Source: Cyanocohniella sp. LLY (lineage in GTDB: Bacteria; Cyanobacteriota; Cyanobacteriia; Cyanobacteriales; Nostocaceae). From it: 55,176 nucleotides of DNA. This document shows, piece after piece, positions 44,339 to 54,008 of the stretch. Position 1 is the first letter of the stretch. Every line of letters begins with the position of its first letter. The DNA lies in the NCBI GenBank assembly GCA_022241785.1, contig JAKOMP010000032.1, positions 676-55,851 of the forward strand, given 5' to 3'. The notes beneath the pieces were generated by a model, which worked only from the letters and a program-made list of their open reading frames with translations, was not told the DNA's origin and ran no database searches. A program made the translations under genes and the position numbers.

Positions 44339-44887
44339 TTACTTCTTACCACTCTTACCAGTCTTACCAGCTTTGCGTCTGACCACTTCACCGGCATAGC
44401 GAATACCTTTACCTTTGTAGGGTTCTGGTGGACGCACGGCACGAATTTTGGCTGCTGTGTTGCCTACTATTTCTTTGTCGTAGCCAGTAACGATGACGTT
44501 AGTGTTATTTTCCACGGCAAATTGCACACCTTCTGGGGGAACAATTTGCACTTGGTGGCTGAAACCCATGTTCAAAACTAGATTTCGCCCTTGAACTTGC
44601 GCCCGGTAACCCACGCCTTGGATTTCCAAACGACGTTGAAAGCCTTGAGAAACTCCCTCGACCATATTGGCGACCAAGGTGCGGCTCAAACCGTGCATTT
44701 GTCGAGAAACACGAGTTTCATCCCGACGAGTTACCTGGAGGATTTCTCCTTCTTGGGAGACAATGACATTGGCAGGTAGACTACGTGAAAGTTCGCCTTT
44801 AGGGCCTTTCACTACTACCTTTGTGCCATCAATTGTCACTTGCACTTTGGCAGGAATTGTAATTGGACGTTTACCAATACGAGACAT
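44339..44887 (-). CDS. rplF: Ribosomal protein uL6
   Basis: Two-domain large-subunit protein near the factor-binding site. [30 protein letters not shown], and the signature [21 protein letters not shown] with a basic tail. 182 residues. Confidence 0.96.
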   Translation of the reverse strand: MSRIGKRPITIPAKVQVTIDGTKVVVKGPKGELSRSLPANVIVSQEGEILQVTRRDETRVSRQMHGLSRTLVANMVEGVSQGFQRRLEIQGVGYRAQVQGRNLVLNMGFSHQVQIVPPEGVQFAVENNTNVIVTGYDKEIVGNTAAKIRAVRPPEPYKGKGIRYAGEVVRRKAGKTGKSGKK

Positions 44888-44888
44888 G

Positions 44889-44953
44889 ACCTTTTGTCCT
44901 TTGTTATTTGTCGTTTGTCTTTTGTCGCTTAATTATGACAAATGACTAAATGA
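44889..44953. repeat. TTGTCNT heptamers between rpsH and rplF
   Basis: Units TTGTCCT-TTGTTAT-TTGTCGT-TTGTCTT-TTGTCGC followed by AATGACT-type units. The array fills the rpsH-rplF spacer. Confidence 0.7.
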
Positions 44954-45355
44954 CTACCAAACATAGCAAAGCACTTCACCACCCAAGCTTTGACGCCGTG
45001 CTTCACGGTCAGTCATGATGCCACTGGAGGTAGAAATAATGGCAATGCCGATACCACCTAGTACCCTTGGTAATTCTTTTCTGTTGGAGTAAACGCGCAA
45101 ACCAGGTTTACTCACTCGCTTCAAGGCAGTAATTAAGGGTTGACGATTTTTACCTTTGTATTTCAGGGAAATCACTAGGTTACGTTTTACCCCTGCTTCT
45201 GCTTCGGAAAATTCAGCAATAAAGCCTTCCTCTTGTAGTACTTTTGCAATACTACGAGTCATTTTTGTGGCTGGCACGTTTGTAGTTTGATGCCTTGCCA
45301 GGTTGGCATTGCGGATGCGCGTCAGCATATCTGCAACTGTGTCGTTAGCCGCCAT
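44954..45355 (-). CDS. rpsH: Ribosomal protein uS8
   Basis: Small-subunit assembly protein. [31 protein letters not shown] and the ending [27 protein letters not shown] are typical. 133 residues. No rpsN stands between rplE and rpsH. Confidence 0.96.
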   Translation of the reverse strand: MAANDTVADMLTRIRNANLARHQTTNVPATKMTRSIAKVLQEEGFIAEFSEAEAGVKRNLVISLKYKGKNRQPLITALKRVSKPGLRVYSNRKELPRVLGGIGIAIISTSSGIMTDREARRQSLGGEVLCYVW

Positions 45356-45375
45356 CGTTCCCTCTTTAGATGAAC

Positions 45376-45924
45376 TTATTGATCGCGAAAAGGCATTCCC
45401 ATTTCTTTAAGTAAGGCGCGGCCTTCTTCGTCGGTTTTCGCTGTAGTGATGATAGAAATATCCAGACCACGGATTTGGTCGATACTGTCGTACTCGACTT
45501 CTGGAAAAATTAGCTGTTCTCTCACACCCAGAGTATAGTTTCCGCGACCGTCAAAACTTTTAGGACTAATGCCGCGAAAGTCTCTAATTCTGGGTAATGA
45601 TAAGCTAACCAGTCGGTCGAGAAAAGCATACATCCGCTCACTTCTGAGGGTCACCATGATGCCAACAGGCATACCCTGACGAATTTTAAAGCCGGCGATC
45701 GCCTTTTTCGCTCGCGTCACCACTGGTTTTTGACCAGTAATCAGCGCAATTTCATTTAAAGACGCTTCTAGCGCCTTAGCATTTTGAGCCGCTTCCCCCA
45801 AACCTCGGTTAATAGTGATTTTGACTAACTTCGGTACTTGATGAACGTTAGTGTATTCAAACTGACTCGTCAGTTTGGGGACAATTGTCTCTTGGTATAA
45901 GGTTTTGAGTCTTGTTGTCGCCAT
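45376..45924 (-). CDS. rplE: Ribosomal protein uL5
   Basis: 5S rRNA-binding protein. [28 protein letters not shown] (in pieces), [17 protein letters not shown], the [20 protein letters not shown] loop and [11 protein letters not shown]. 182 residues. Confidence 0.96.
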   Translation of the reverse strand: MATTRLKTLYQETIVPKLTSQFEYTNVHQVPKLVKITINRGLGEAAQNAKALEASLNEIALITGQKPVVTRAKKAIAGFKIRQGMPVGIMVTLRSERMYAFLDRLVSLSLPRIRDFRGISPKSFDGRGNYTLGVREQLIFPEVEYDSIDQIRGLDISIITTAKTDEEGRALLKEMGMPFRDQ

Positions 45925-45972
45925 AGTTGTTTGTCCTTATCCCTGGTCTTGGTCAGGGAAGATGATATGAGG

Positions 45973-46004
45973 GATTTTAGATTTAAAATTTTTCATCTAA
46001 AATC
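45973..46004. repeat. Inverted repeat GATTTTAGAT / ATCTAAAATC in the rplE-rplX spacer
   Basis: Ten-base perfect arms, 12-base loop. Shares its arm sequence with the repeat at 37609-37664. Confidence 0.6.
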
Positions 46005-46021
46005 TCAAGTTGGGTAAATTC

Positions 46022-46375
46022 TTAGCTATCGAGAACTTCGCCCGTTTTTTTCAGTTTTCTCACCTTTTTGCCTTCTGCGGTGAAGGTATAGCAAACACGA
46101 CTGGTGACGTTTTGCTTGGTGGAGTAGAGCATCACATTGGAGCTATGAATAGGAGCTTCCTGGGTGACAATCCGGCCTGATTCCCCTTCTTGTTGGGGTT
46201 TCATGTGTTTAGTCTTAATGTTGACACCTTTGACAATGACTTTACTTAGTTGGGGTAGTGCTTGGACCACTTCGCCAACTTTACCTTTGTCTTTGCCAGC
46301 AATGACTTGCACGGTATCACCAGTTTTGACGTGCATTTTGTAGAATACTTTAGGCTTTTCCTTGCGGTTTGCCAT
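46022..46375 (-). CDS. rplX: Ribosomal protein uL24
   Basis: Assembly initiator of the large subunit. The KOW segment [39 protein letters not shown] and [10 protein letters not shown] are typical. 117 residues, overlapping the rplN stop by one base. Confidence 0.96.
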   Translation of the reverse strand: MANRKEKPKVFYKMHVKTGDTVQVIAGKDKGKVGEVVQALPQLSKVIVKGVNIKTKHMKPQQEGESGRIVTQEAPIHSSNVMLYSTKQNVTSRVCYTFTAEGKKVRKLKKTGEVLDS

Positions 46376-46743
46376 TACAGCACCTCCGGAGCCAGAGAAA
46401 CAATTTTGGTGAAGTTTTTATCGCGTAATTCCCGGGCAACTGGGCCAAAAACCCGTGTACCTCTGGGATTACCATCTTTGTTGATGATCACAGCTGCGTT
46501 ATCGTCAAAGCGAATGGTCATACCACTATCCCGGCGGATGTTATGACGGGTGCGGACAATTACTGCCTCGACGACATCGGATTTTTTCACAGCCATGTTG
46601 GGAATAGCATCTTTGACAACAGCAATAATTTTGTCGCCGATGAAACCATAACGTCTATTGCCACCACCTAATACACGGATGCACATGAGTTTTTTGGCAC
46701 CGCTATTATCTGCGACATTCAGGAAAGTCTGGGGTTGAATCAC
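46375..46743 (-). CDS. rplN: Ribosomal protein uL14
   Basis: Subunit-interface protein and the docking site of RsfS (encoded at 13918 in this window). [38 protein letters not shown] and [28 protein letters not shown]. 122 residues. Confidence 0.97.
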   Translation of the reverse strand: MIQPQTFLNVADNSGAKKLMCIRVLGGGNRRYGFIGDKIIAVVKDAIPNMAVKKSDVVEAVIVRTRHNIRRDSGMTIRFDDNAAVIINKDGNPRGTRVFGPVARELRDKNFTKIVSLAPEVL

Positions 46744-46784
46744 AATTGGTCTCCCTTTTGGAGTTGTTAGTTGTTATACAACTA

Positions 46785-47036
46785 TTAAGTTGTCGCTTTG
46801 GTGTTCAAGATTTCTTTGACTTGCCAGCGTTTGGTTTTACTCAAAGGTCTAGTTTCTTGAATCCGCACGCGATCGCCCACTTTGCATTTACTTTCTTCAT
46901 CGTGAGCTTTGTAGCGTCGGGTTTGAACTATAATCTTGCCATACTTGGGATGAGGAGCGCGGTTTTCCACAGCGACTACCACCGTTTTTTGCATTTTGTC
47001 GCTCACTACCAAGCCGACTCGTTCTTTGATTGCCAT
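46785..47036 (-). CDS. rpsQ: Ribosomal protein uS17
   Basis: Small OB-fold protein. [40 protein letters not shown] and [19 protein letters not shown]. 83 residues. Confidence 0.96.
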   Translation of the reverse strand: MAIKERVGLVVSDKMQKTVVVAVENRAPHPKYGKIIVQTRRYKAHDEESKCKVGDRVRIQETRPLSKTKRWQVKEILNTKATT

Positions 47037-47042
47037 AATCTC

Positions 47043-47270
47043 CTATTGCTCTTCTGTAGTCGGTTGACTTGTTGCCCGTTTGCGTTCTGATTCTACGGTC
47101 AGCAATTGGGCTAGGCGATGTCGGGCGTGGCGGAATTGGTGAGGTTTATCTAGTTGTCTTGTAGCTTTTTGTAAGCGCAACTGAAACAGTTGTTTTTTGA
47201 CAGCGATAATTTCCTCAGCCAGTTTATCGTCACTTAATTCTCTAGCTTCTGAAATTTTGGGAAGAGGCAT
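47043..47270 (-). CDS. rpmC: Ribosomal protein uL29
   Basis: Helical protein at the tunnel exit. ISEARELSDDKLAEEIIAVKK, LFQLRLQKATRQLDKPHQFR and RHRLAQLLTVESER. 75 residues, starting 3 bases after rplP stops. Confidence 0.95.
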   Translation of the reverse strand: MPLPKISEARELSDDKLAEEIIAVKKQLFQLRLQKATRQLDKPHQFRHARHRLAQLLTVESERKRATSQPTTEEQ

Positions 47271-47273
47271 AAC

Positions 47274-47699
47274 CTACTCCTGCTCCTGTGGTTGAGGACG
47301 CACAATAAACTTGGTTTTAATCGGTAGCTTATTGGAAGCTAGCCGCATAGCTTCACGGGCGATTTCTTCAGTAACGCCAGCGATTTCAAACATAATGCGT
47401 CCTGGCTTAACAACGGCTACCCAAAACTCTGGTGAACCTTTACCAGAACCCATCCGGGTTTCAGCCGGACGCATGGTTACAGGTTTATCGGGGAAAATCC
47501 GAATCCAGATTTTACCACCCCGACGAATATAACGGGTCATTGCTCGCCGGGAGGCTTCAATTTGCCGAGAGGTAATCCAGGCTGGTTCTTGAGCTTGGAG
47601 CGCAAAATCACCAAAATTAATGTTACAGCCACGGTGGGCTAGACCTTCCATTCGTCCGCGTTGTTGTTTGCGGAATTTAGTTCTTCTAGGACTTAACAT
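47274..47699 (-). CDS. rplP: Ribosomal protein uL16
   Basis: Supports the peptidyl-transferase centre and A-site t[44 protein letters not shown], and [20 protein letters not shown]. 141 residues. Confidence 0.97.
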   Translation of the reverse strand: MLSPRRTKFRKQQRGRMEGLAHRGCNINFGDFALQAQEPAWITSRQIEASRRAMTRYIRRGGKIWIRIFPDKPVTMRPAETRMGSGKGSPEFWVAVVKPGRIMFEIAGVTEEIAREAMRLASNKLPIKTKFIVRPQPQEQE

Positions 47700-47701
47700 G
47701 A

Positions 47702-47795
47702 CTAGGTACTAGGGATTAGGGATTAGGGATGAGGAATTAGGGATTAAAGACTGGGGTCTAGTATTTTCTAGCCTCTAGCCTCTAGCCTCTAGCCC
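47702..47795. repeat. Two heptamer arrays filling the rplP-rpsC spacer
   Basis: AGGGATT repeated (five degenerate units), then TCTAGCC repeated four times, running directly into the rpsC stop codon. The whole 94-base spacer is repeat. Confidence 0.8.
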
Positions 47796-48551
47796 CTATC
47801 CTTCATTAGATCGGTCTTCAAATTGCTGACGACGGCGCTGTTGTTGACGGCGACGAGGTTCGCGATCGCGTGTATTCGGTGCCGAGGGAGTTTCCTCTTG
47901 TCCAGGGATAATTTCTCCCTTGAACACCCATACTTTGATTCCTAGAATCCCGTAAATTGTTTTGGCTGTGCAGTAAGCGTAGTCAATGTCAGCTCGTAAG
48001 GTATGTAAAGGTACTCTACCTTCGCGAGTCCACTCTGTCCGGGCAATTTCTGCCCCGTTGAGGCGACCACTGACTTGAATTTTAATGCCTTGGACACCAG
48101 CACGTTGAGCGCGCTGAATGGCTTGCCGTACTACCCGCCGAAACGAAACACGACGTTCTAATTGTTGAGCAATGTATTCACCAATCAAGTAGGCATCAGC
48201 ATCAACTTTTTGCACTTCAACAACGTTAATGCGGATTTGCCGATTGCTACCCAAAAGTTCTTGTAGTCCGTTACGCAGTGATTCAATGCCTTGTCCACCG
48301 CGACCTACCACTACACCAGGTCTAGCTGTGTGTACTTCTAAGTCTATTTGGTCGGCTTTGCGCTCAATTCGCACTTCGGAAATACCAGCGTTGTTTTGCG
48401 CCAGTCTACCTAACTTTTTCTCTATGTACTGACGGAGTTTGTAGTCTTCTTGGAGAAGTTCTGGATAACGTTCGGGAATAGCAAACCAACGGGATTGATG
48501 CTCTTGTGTAATACCCAGACGAAAACCAACTGGATGAATCTTCTGTCCCAC
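47796..48551 (-). CDS. rpsC: Ribosomal protein uS3
   Basis: Head protein with mRNA-helicase activity at the entry channel. [23 protein letters not shown], the KH domain with [21 protein letters not shown], and [31 protein letters not shown] (in parts). A Gln/Arg-rich tail ([11 protein letters not shown]) extends it to 251 residues. Confidence 0.97.
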   Translation of the reverse strand: MGQKIHPVGFRLGITQEHQSRWFAIPERYPELLQEDYKLRQYIEKKLGRLAQNNAGISEVRIERKADQIDLEVHTARPGVVVGRGGQGIESLRNGLQELLGSNRQIRINVVEVQKVDADAYLIGEYIAQQLERRVSFRRVVRQAIQRAQRAGVQGIKIQVSGRLNGAEIARTEWTREGRVPLHTLRADIDYAYCTAKTIYGILGIKVWVFKGEIIPGQEETPSAPNTRDREPRRRQQQRRRQQFEDRSNEG

Positions 48552-48602
48552 AAATGCTTCCTCTAAAATTTCTGATCTTTACGCAATTTTTTTGCCTGGT
48601 AA

Positions 48603-48962
48603 TTATTCAGCATCTGCACCAGCCGCTACAGCTAAAGTGATGTGACACGTGGGTTTGCGAATTTGGTAAGCTCGGCCTTGCGCCCTTGGTTGAAACCGTT
48701 TTAGGACTGGGCCTTGATCGGCATAAGCTTGAGTAATCACCAGGGTTGCCCGGTTTAAACCAGCGTTATGCTCGGCGTTAGCAGCGGCGCTTCTCAGCAG
48801 TTTCAATATTGGATCACAGGCTCTATAAGGCATGAATTCCAGGACAATTAGTGCTTCCCGGTAGGAACGTCCCCGGATTTGGTCGAGGACACGACGCACT
48901 TTGTAGGGAGAAATGCGTATAAAACGAGCGATCGCCTTCACTTCAGTAGTATCAGTTGCCAT
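48603..48962 (-). CDS. rplV: Ribosomal protein uL22
   Basis: Its loop lines the exit tunnel. [36 protein letters not shown] and [23 protein letters not shown]. 119 residues. Confidence 0.96.
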   Translation of the reverse strand: MATDTTEVKAIARFIRISPYKVRRVLDQIRGRSYREALIVLEFMPYRACDPILKLLRSAAANAEHNAGLNRATLVITQAYADQGPVLKRFQPRAQGRAYQIRKPTCHITLAVAAGADAE

Positions 48963-48971
48963 AATTTTCTC

Positions 48972-49012
48972 CTTGAGTCATTAGTCATTAGCTAAAGACC
49001 AATAACTAATAA
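48972..49012. repeat. Heptamer repeats between rpsS and rplV
   Basis: GTCATTA twice, followed by CAATAAC-TAATAAC. The array lies within the operon spacer next to the rpsS stop. Confidence 0.65.
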
Positions 49013-49291
49013 CTATCTCCCTGCTTTTTTGTCACTTTTACCATGACCTCTGTAGGTACGTGTTGGGGCAAATTCTCCCAACTTATGCCCTACCATTTGC
49101 TCGTTGACAAATACGGGAACGTGTTGGCGCCCGTTATGCACAGCTATGGTATGACCTATCATCAAGGGCAAGATTGTTGATGCTCTCGACCAAGTTTTAA
49201 TAACTTGTTTTTCGTTTTTCGCGTTCAGCTTTTCGATTTTGCTGAGCAAGTGATCGGCCACGAAAGGACCTTTTTTTAGAGAACGACCCAT
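49013..49291 (-). CDS. rpsS: Ribosomal protein uS19
   Basis: Head protein. The start at 49291 ([20 protein letters not shown]) is the family start; an in-frame ATG 45 bases upstream gives a non-family leader. [16 protein letters not shown]-like segment, [23 protein letters not shown] and [15 protein letters not shown]. 92 residues. Confidence 0.96.
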   Translation of the reverse strand: MGRSLKKGPFVADHLLSKIEKLNAKNEKQVIKTWSRASTILPLMIGHTIAVHNGRQHVPVFVNEQMVGHKLGEFAPTRTYRGHGKSDKKAGR

Positions 49292-49347
49292 AGTTCGATT
49301 TTGGATTGTGGATGAATAATTTCGGATTTTGAGCAATTAGGCTGACA

Positions 49348-49390
49348 AATTTGGGATTTTATCAGTAAACCTAATTTAAAATCCCAAATT
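49348..49390. repeat. 14-base inverted repeat between rplB and rpsS
   Basis: AATTTGGGATTTTA and TAAAATCCCAAATT are perfect complements around a 15-base loop. In the transcript it makes a long hairpin in mid-operon, close after rplB. Confidence 0.7.
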
Positions 49391-49404
49391 GAAAATCTAA
49401 AATT

Positions 49405-50268
49405 CTATGACTGACGACCACCACGTCCACGTTTAGAAGATTTACGGCGACGACGCACAATCAATTTGCTACTAGCTTTTTTGGGTTTGCGTGTCTTGGC
49501 ACCCAAGGTAGGTTTACCCCAAGGTGTTACAGGCCCTGGTCTACCGATAGGCGCTCTACCTTCACCACCGCCATGTGGGTGATCCACAGGGTTCATCACA
49601 CTACCCCTAACCTTGGGACGGCGACCTTTCCAACGGTTTCTCCCAGCTTTACCTGCACTCAAGTTTCTGGCGTCAGTGTTCCCGACTTGTCCAATGGTGG
49701 CGTAGCATTCCCGGCGAATCATCCGGACTTCTCCTGAAGGTAACTTGAGTGTTACATACTTACCTTCTTTGGCTACAACCTGAGCGCTAGCACCAGCAGC
49801 ACGAACTATTTGTCCGCCCTTATCAGGTGTGAGTTCGACGTTGTGAACAGCAGTACCCAAAGGAATGTTGGAGAGGGGCAAAGCATTACCATCTTCAAAA
49901 GGAGCGTCAGCCCCGGCAATTACGGTTGTCCCCACTTTCAATCCATTGGGATGAAGAATGTAACGCTTTTCGCCATCTTCATATAACAACAGAGCTATGC
50001 GAGCGTTGCGATTAGGATCATATTCAACTGCTGTGACTTGGGCTGGAATGTTGCGCTTATCACGTTTAAAATCAATGATCCGGTAAAGTTGTTTGTGACC
50101 GCCACCCCGACGACGGCTAGTAATCCGACCTTGGTTGTTACGACCTTTGGGACGGTGTACGTATACTGTTAGCGACTTTTCTGGCTTTGATTTGGTAATT
50201 TCGGCAAAGTCAGAGACGGTAACTTGACGCGTACTGGGGGTATAAGGGCGATAAGAACGAGTACCCAT
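49405..50268 (-). CDS. rplB: Ribosomal protein uL2
   Basis: Central large-subunit protein needed for subunit joining and peptidyl transfer. [63 protein letters not shown] and the conserved [18 protein letters not shown]. 287 residues. Confidence 0.97.
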   Translation of the reverse strand: MGTRSYRPYTPSTRQVTVSDFAEITKSKPEKSLTVYVHRPKGRNNQGRITSRRRGGGHKQLYRIIDFKRDKRNIPAQVTAVEYDPNRNARIALLLYEDGEKRYILHPNGLKVGTTVIAGADAPFEDGNALPLSNIPLGTAVHNVELTPDKGGQIVRAAGASAQVVAKEGKYVTLKLPSGEVRMIRRECYATIGQVGNTDARNLSAGKAGRNRWKGRRPKVRGSVMNPVDHPHGGGEGRAPIGRPGPVTPWGKPTLGAKTRKPKKASSKLIVRRRRKSSKRGRGGRQS

Positions 50269-50272
50269 ATTT

Positions 50273-50587
50273 TTATACCTCTGGGAATAGAACTTGTCTA
50301 ATTTTGTCTACATCCCCAGGGGCTACAGTGATGATAGCTCGCTTGTATTGGGGCTTGTAACCAATAAATTTGCCGACACGACGCTGTTTGCGCGGTGGCA
50401 TCATGGTATTAATTTTGACAATTTTGACTTGAAACAAGTCTTCAAGTGCCGCCTTAATTTGTGGCTTGCTGGCCTTGGGAGCTACTTCAAAAGTATATTT
50501 GTTTTGCTCCATGAGGATGGTCGCCTTCTCAGTGACTATTGGGCGACGCACTAAGTCAGCAAGGTTACGGGGGTCAAACTTAGGCAC
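50273..50587 (-). CDS. rplW: Ribosomal protein uL23
   Basis: Docking site for trigger factor and SRP at the tunnel exit. [27 protein letters not shown] (in parts), [37 protein letters not shown]. 104 residues; overlaps the rplD stop by 8 bases. Confidence 0.96.
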   Translation of the reverse strand: MPKFDPRNLADLVRRPIVTEKATILMEQNKYTFEVAPKASKPQIKAALEDLFQVKIVKINTMMPPRKQRRVGKFIGYKPQYKRAIITVAPGDVDKIRQVLFPEV

Positions 50588-51218
50588 TGTAGACCTCCTT
50601 GATCTTTTCTAGGGCTGATGCCGTGATGACAATCTTGTCAGCGTGCAGCAAATCATAGACATTTAGCTGGTCGGCTGCAATGACTTTTAAATTTTCAATA
50701 TTGCGGGCTGACAAATAAACGTTATCTGTATCTACAATCGCCGGCAAAATTAACAGTGACTTAATTTCTGGTGTTGCTCCCCAGCGAGTTAGTGCTGACA
50801 CTAATTCTTTGGTTTTGGGGCGGGATAGTTCGTTGTTAAATTCTTCTACGATAATTAAATCGTCGGCGCGACTAACAAGGGCAGTTCGCAATGCTAAACG
50901 CCGTTCTTTACGGTTTAATTTCAAGTTGAAGTCTCTGGGTTTTGGCCCAAAGATCACACCACCACCACGCCATAGGGGTGAACGAATAGAACCTGCACGA
51001 GCGCGACCAGTACCTTTTTGTCGCCAAGGTTTACGTCCACCGCCTCTGACTTCAGCACGAGTTTTTGTGCTAGCGGTTCCTTGACGAGCATTGGTCATTT
51101 GTCTTACCAAGGCTCGATGCACGATGTGAGATGCTGTTGATTCTTTGGCAACTTTCAACTCAAAAGTCGTCTCACCAACTTGCTCTCCTTGCCAATTTTT
51201 AACTACACTTTCAACCAT
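50580..51218 (-). CDS. rplD: Ribosomal protein uL4
   Basis: Lines the exit tunnel and, in enterobacteria, also represses its own operon through the leader. [50 protein letters not shown] (in parts) and [20 protein letters not shown] are typical. 212 residues. Confidence 0.96.
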   Translation of the reverse strand: MVESVVKNWQGEQVGETTFELKVAKESTASHIVHRALVRQMTNARQGTASTKTRAEVRGGGRKPWRQKGTGRARAGSIRSPLWRGGGVIFGPKPRDFNLKLNRKERRLALRTALVSRADDLIIVEEFNNELSRPKTKELVSALTRWGATPEIKSLLILPAIVDTDNVYLSARNIENLKVIAADQLNVYDLLHADKIVITASALEKIKEVYSA

Positions 51219-51224
51219 TTTTTT

Positions 51225-51312
51225 GTCCTTTGTCTTTTATCCTTTATTAGTTGTTGGTTGTCATTTGTCTTAATTTGTGTTGTTCGTTGTCAGCTAATGA
51301 CTTACATGACTA
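51225..51312. repeat. Heptamer repeats between rplD and rplC
   Basis: TTTGTC-type units (TTTGTCCTTTGTCTTTTATCC, then TCATTTGTCTTAATTTGT), ending with AATGACT units near the rplC stop. Same repeat families as in the other spacers of this operon. Confidence 0.7.
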
Positions 51313-51316
51313 ATGA

Positions 51317-51952
51317 CTACTTCCCAACTCGCTTTGCAGGCAGAATATTGACTAAGGACCCTGGTTTACCAGGAATGGCTCCTTTAATTAGCAATAAGTT
51401 GCGTTCCGGGTCTACTCGCACTACAGTCAACTTGCTAATTGTCACGCGCTTCCCACCTAAACGTCCTGCCATCCGTTTGCCTGGATAGACGCGTCCTGGT
51501 GTTGTACCAGCACCGATAGAACCGGGCGCTCTGTGGTTTTTGGAACCATGTGACATAGGCCCACGACCAAAGTTGTTGCGCTTTTGGTTGCCCGCAAAAC
51601 CTCTACCGATACTGGTACCTACTACATCTACAATTTGACCTGCACTAAAAATATCTGCCTTAATTTCTTGTCCTAGAGAATAATCACTAGGATTCTCTGT
51701 GTGATACTCATTCAGATGTCGTAATGCTGGAGCAGATGATTTGGCTAAGTGTCCCAGCAGAGGTCTATTGAGCGCCTTAGGTTTAACGTCACCATAACCA
51801 ACTTGGATGGCGGCGTAACCGTCGGTCTGCTTCGTTTTAATTTGTGTTACAGTGCATGGACCTGCTTGAACGATGGTTACAGGAATCGATACTCCTGCTT
51901 CGTCAAAAACTTGGGTCATGCCCAGCTTGGTGCCGAGAATACCTACAGACAC
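51317..51952 (-). CDS. rplC: Ribosomal protein uL3
   Basis: First gene of the large cluster here; rpsJ, which precedes it in many bacteria, is absent. [70 protein letters not shown] (in parts) are typical. 211 residues. It has a good GGAG ribosome site 8-11 bases before the ATG. Confidence 0.97.
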   Translation of the reverse strand: MSVGILGTKLGMTQVFDEAGVSIPVTIVQAGPCTVTQIKTKQTDGYAAIQVGYGDVKPKALNRPLLGHLAKSSAPALRHLNEYHTENPSDYSLGQEIKADIFSAGQIVDVVGTSIGRGFAGNQKRNNFGRGPMSHGSKNHRAPGSIGAGTTPGRVYPGKRMAGRLGGKRVTISKLTVVRVDPERNLLLIKGAIPGKPGSLVNILPAKRVGK

Positions 51953-52003
51953 AGTTACTGGTTCTCCTTATATACTTGCTGGCGTTGTCATCGGACTCTG
52001 GAA

Positions 52004-52021
52004 AACACCTTGATAGGTGTT
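52004..52021 (-). terminator. Attenuator-like hairpin 52 bases upstream of rplC
   Basis: In the minus-strand RNA, AACACCT-ATCA-AGGTGTT is followed by TTCC, giving a short T run. It could act as a weak terminator (attenuator) or a protein-binding hairpin between promoter and rplC. Confidence 0.45.
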
Positions 52022-52102
52022 GATTAAGGTTGGACGAACCTTTGGGTTGGGAGCAGCTGACGCTGTTCCACTTTTACGGGTACACAAAAAGCTGTGTCCT
52101 TA

Positions 52103-52149
52103 CTGTTTGGTGAATCCGTTTACTTTCATTCACTTGTTCACCAAAACAG
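52103..52149 (-). promoter_or_regulatory. Larger inverted repeat in the rplC leader
   Basis: CTGTTTGGTGAA at 52103-52114 and TTCACCAAAACAG at 52137-52149 are complementary with one extra A, around a 22-base loop. Confidence 0.55.
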
Positions 52150-52327
52150 CCAAAAGACTCTTCCCAATGGGAAAAAATAACTTCTGGAATTAGGGCAATG
52201 CTTTAGAGCTTTGCACTTTGTGCAGCAATGCTTTCGTCCAAGCAATTGCTTAGGCACTTTCCGGAGGCAGTGCTGTGGCTGGGTTCTCCAACCTGATGCT
52301 ACTGCCGTGCTTTTGTGGGACTTAAGC

Positions 52328-52343
52328 GACTTCTAGCCGCTCA
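52328..52343 (-). promoter_or_regulatory. Hairpin motif TGAGCGGCTAGAAGTC shared with the rpoA leader
   Basis: In RNA, AGCGGCU-AGA-AGUCGCU forms a seven-pair stem with one G-U pair. The same motif with two changes lies at 39208-39223. Confidence 0.5.
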
Positions 52344-52824
52344 GTATCCTTTAACTAAGACTGAAACCAACATGGCTGCTCAGTTTGTAACACTCAACAC
52401 AATTACCTTAAACTATAGTCTAAGATTTCGCCTGATTTTTCAAGGCTACCGGAATGAATGTAGCCCGGAGTTGTTTGTTGGCTGTGGTTATCGAGCCAAT
52501 CAACTCTTTATTTAACCTTAAGGCTTTTCTAGTTTACCAGTCTCTGATAACTTTGAGCCAAATAAATTTCATGAAAAAGTGATTTACTGGCTGTGGTTAA
52601 TATGCTATCTAAAAATAGCAGAGAAATGGCTGGCTAAGTTGCTCATAGGTCACAATCTAACATCATAAATCATATACCTGGTTTTGTCGATAAATTTTTC
52701 ACAGGGGCTAGTATTGTTGGCACGGTACTTTTAAGAAAAATGGGGTTTCTGTCGGCGATACTTTAACCTAATGTGGGTTCAGGTGAATAATAGAGATATC
52801 TAAGTGGGCTAGGACGAAAACTTT

Positions 52825-53313
52825 ATGGCACTAATTACCACTGGCAACGGTTTAATTCGCGATCTGGAAAAATTTGGCTCTCTTGGAGTTTATGTTCCGC
52901 TAGAAGGGGGTTTTGAAGGTCGATATCGGCGCCGACTGCGTGCAGCTGGCTATGTTAATCTTCATATTACTGCCAGGGGACTGGGCGACGTAGCGGCCTA
53001 TCTCACAGGAGTTCATGGAGTCAGACCACCTCACTTGGGTAAAAAAAGTACTGGGAGTGGTGCAGCGGTAGGGTATGTGTATTATCTACCACCGATTGTC
53101 AACTACAACCTAGAACAACTGCCACCAAAGTCTAAGGGTTTGGTGTTGTGGATCATTGAAGGGCATATTCTTTCTGATCAAGAAGTTGAGTACTTAACAA
53201 CTTTGCCCAGCTTAGAACCACGAGTAAAAGTAGTAGTTGAGAGGGGAGGCGATCGCGCTTTCCGTTGGCAACCTCTCAAAGATACTTACTCTGCTAGTTA
53301 TCAAGCTGTTTAA
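52825..53313 (+). CDS. ndhN: NAD(P)H-quinone oxidoreductase (NDH-1) subunit N
   Basis: An oxygenic-phototroph-specific subunit of the NDH-1 complex, needed for cyclic electron flow, respiration and CO2 uptake at the thylakoid. It is a soluble peripheral subunit of 162 residues. GNGLIRDLEKFGSLGVYVPLEGGFEGRYRRRLRAAGY (in parts), ARGLGDVAAYLTGVHGVRPPHLGKK and LVLWIIEGHILSDQEVEYL are typical of NdhN. It is divergent from the rplC operon. Confidence 0.94.
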   Translation: MALITTGNGLIRDLEKFGSLGVYVPLEGGFEGRYRRRLRAAGYVNLHITARGLGDVAAYLTGVHGVRPPHLGKKSTGSGAAVGYVYYLPPIVNYNLEQLPPKSKGLVLWIIEGHILSDQEVEYLTTLPSLEPRVKVVVERGGDRAFRWQPLKDTYSASYQAV

Positions 53314-53468
53314 TCAGTGAAAATTTGGGCGATCGCCACTGCTAAAACTTACTCGAGGTGCGATCGCCCATTTTACAGACAACTACACCTAAGAATCGGC
53401 ATACTGTAAAAGGGAGACTAATGTAGACTACTCCCAACTTTCCCAAGCGTGAAGGTGATCAAGCGAAA

Positions 53469-54008
53469 ATGAGACGTAAATCTACTGGTAGATCGGCTAC
53501 TAATTCTAAGCCTCCTGCTATCCAATCTTCTTTATTTAACATCTCTACCATCGCTATTTTGGCTGGGGTGCTGGTTTTAGGAATTGGCATTGGCATTGCT
53601 TTTAGCTCCACAACTACTTTAACTCCATCAAATGTGGCTTCTCGTGAATTCATTGATACTAAAGCCCCAAACCCTGAGATTTGTGTGCAGTTTGGCGCTA
53701 GTGCAATGGTGATGGATGCTAGATTGTTTGTCACTCTCAATCCATTTAATGTCTACGTTGCTCAACCAAATATGCGTCCTGGCTGTGTCCTGCGCCAAAA
53801 TAACTGGGCAATTTTAGAGCAACGCAAGCTTGTGTCATCTAGCCAAGTTAGAGAATGTCGAAATCGTTTAAATACTTTTGGCTTTACAGGTAGCTTGGAC
53901 AGCGAAAATCCTGATATTAGATGTATTTACCAAAATGAAGCAGCTCAAAACTTCTTCACGTCTCAACCAGGTGCAGTTTCCCAACCCCAAGAAACAGACA
54001 GATTTTAG
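53469..54008 (+). CDS. DUF3172 domain protein with one membrane helix
   Basis: A 179-residue cyanobacterial protein. A basic N-terminus, one membrane helix (~26-48, ISTIAILAGVLVLGIGIGIAF), then a soluble domain with NPEICVQFGASAMVMDARLFVTLNPFNVYV, PGCVLRQNNWAILEQ and VRECRNRLNTFGFTGSL, which is the DUF3172 pattern. Four cysteines (NPEICV, PGCVL, RECRN, DIRCIY) may pair in the periplasm or lumen if the domain is outside. Function unknown. The Pro/Gln-rich end is likely disordered. Confidence 0.82.
   Translation: MRRKSTGRSATNSKPPAIQSSLFNISTIAILAGVLVLGIGIGIAFSSTTTLTPSNVASREFIDTKAPNPEICVQFGASAMVMDARLFVTLNPFNVYVAQPNMRPGCVLRQNNWAILEQRKLVSSSQVRECRNRLNTFGFTGSLDSENPDIRCIYQNEAAQNFFTSQPGAVSQPQETDRF

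Larger units (their letters stand above)
51953..52824 (-). promoter_or_regulatory. Long leader region of the rplC operon
   Basis: About 870 bases without a gene lie between rplC and the divergent ndhN. In the rplC RNA sense the part 52000-52345 can fold repeatedly: the motif hairpin at 52328-52343, TTTTGGTGAA/TTCACCAAA (52103-52149), ACAC/GTGT (52082-52098), and AACACCT-ATCA-AGGTGTTTT (52004-52021) near the start codon. It probably holds the promoter and an RNA-level control element. The ndhN side (52540-52824) should carry the ndhN promoter. Confidence 0.6.

Noticed and set aside
43882-51312. Tandem short repeats as a CRISPR array
   Set aside because: Units are seven bases with no spacers and no cas genes; they match the heptamer repeats of heterocystous cyanobacteria.
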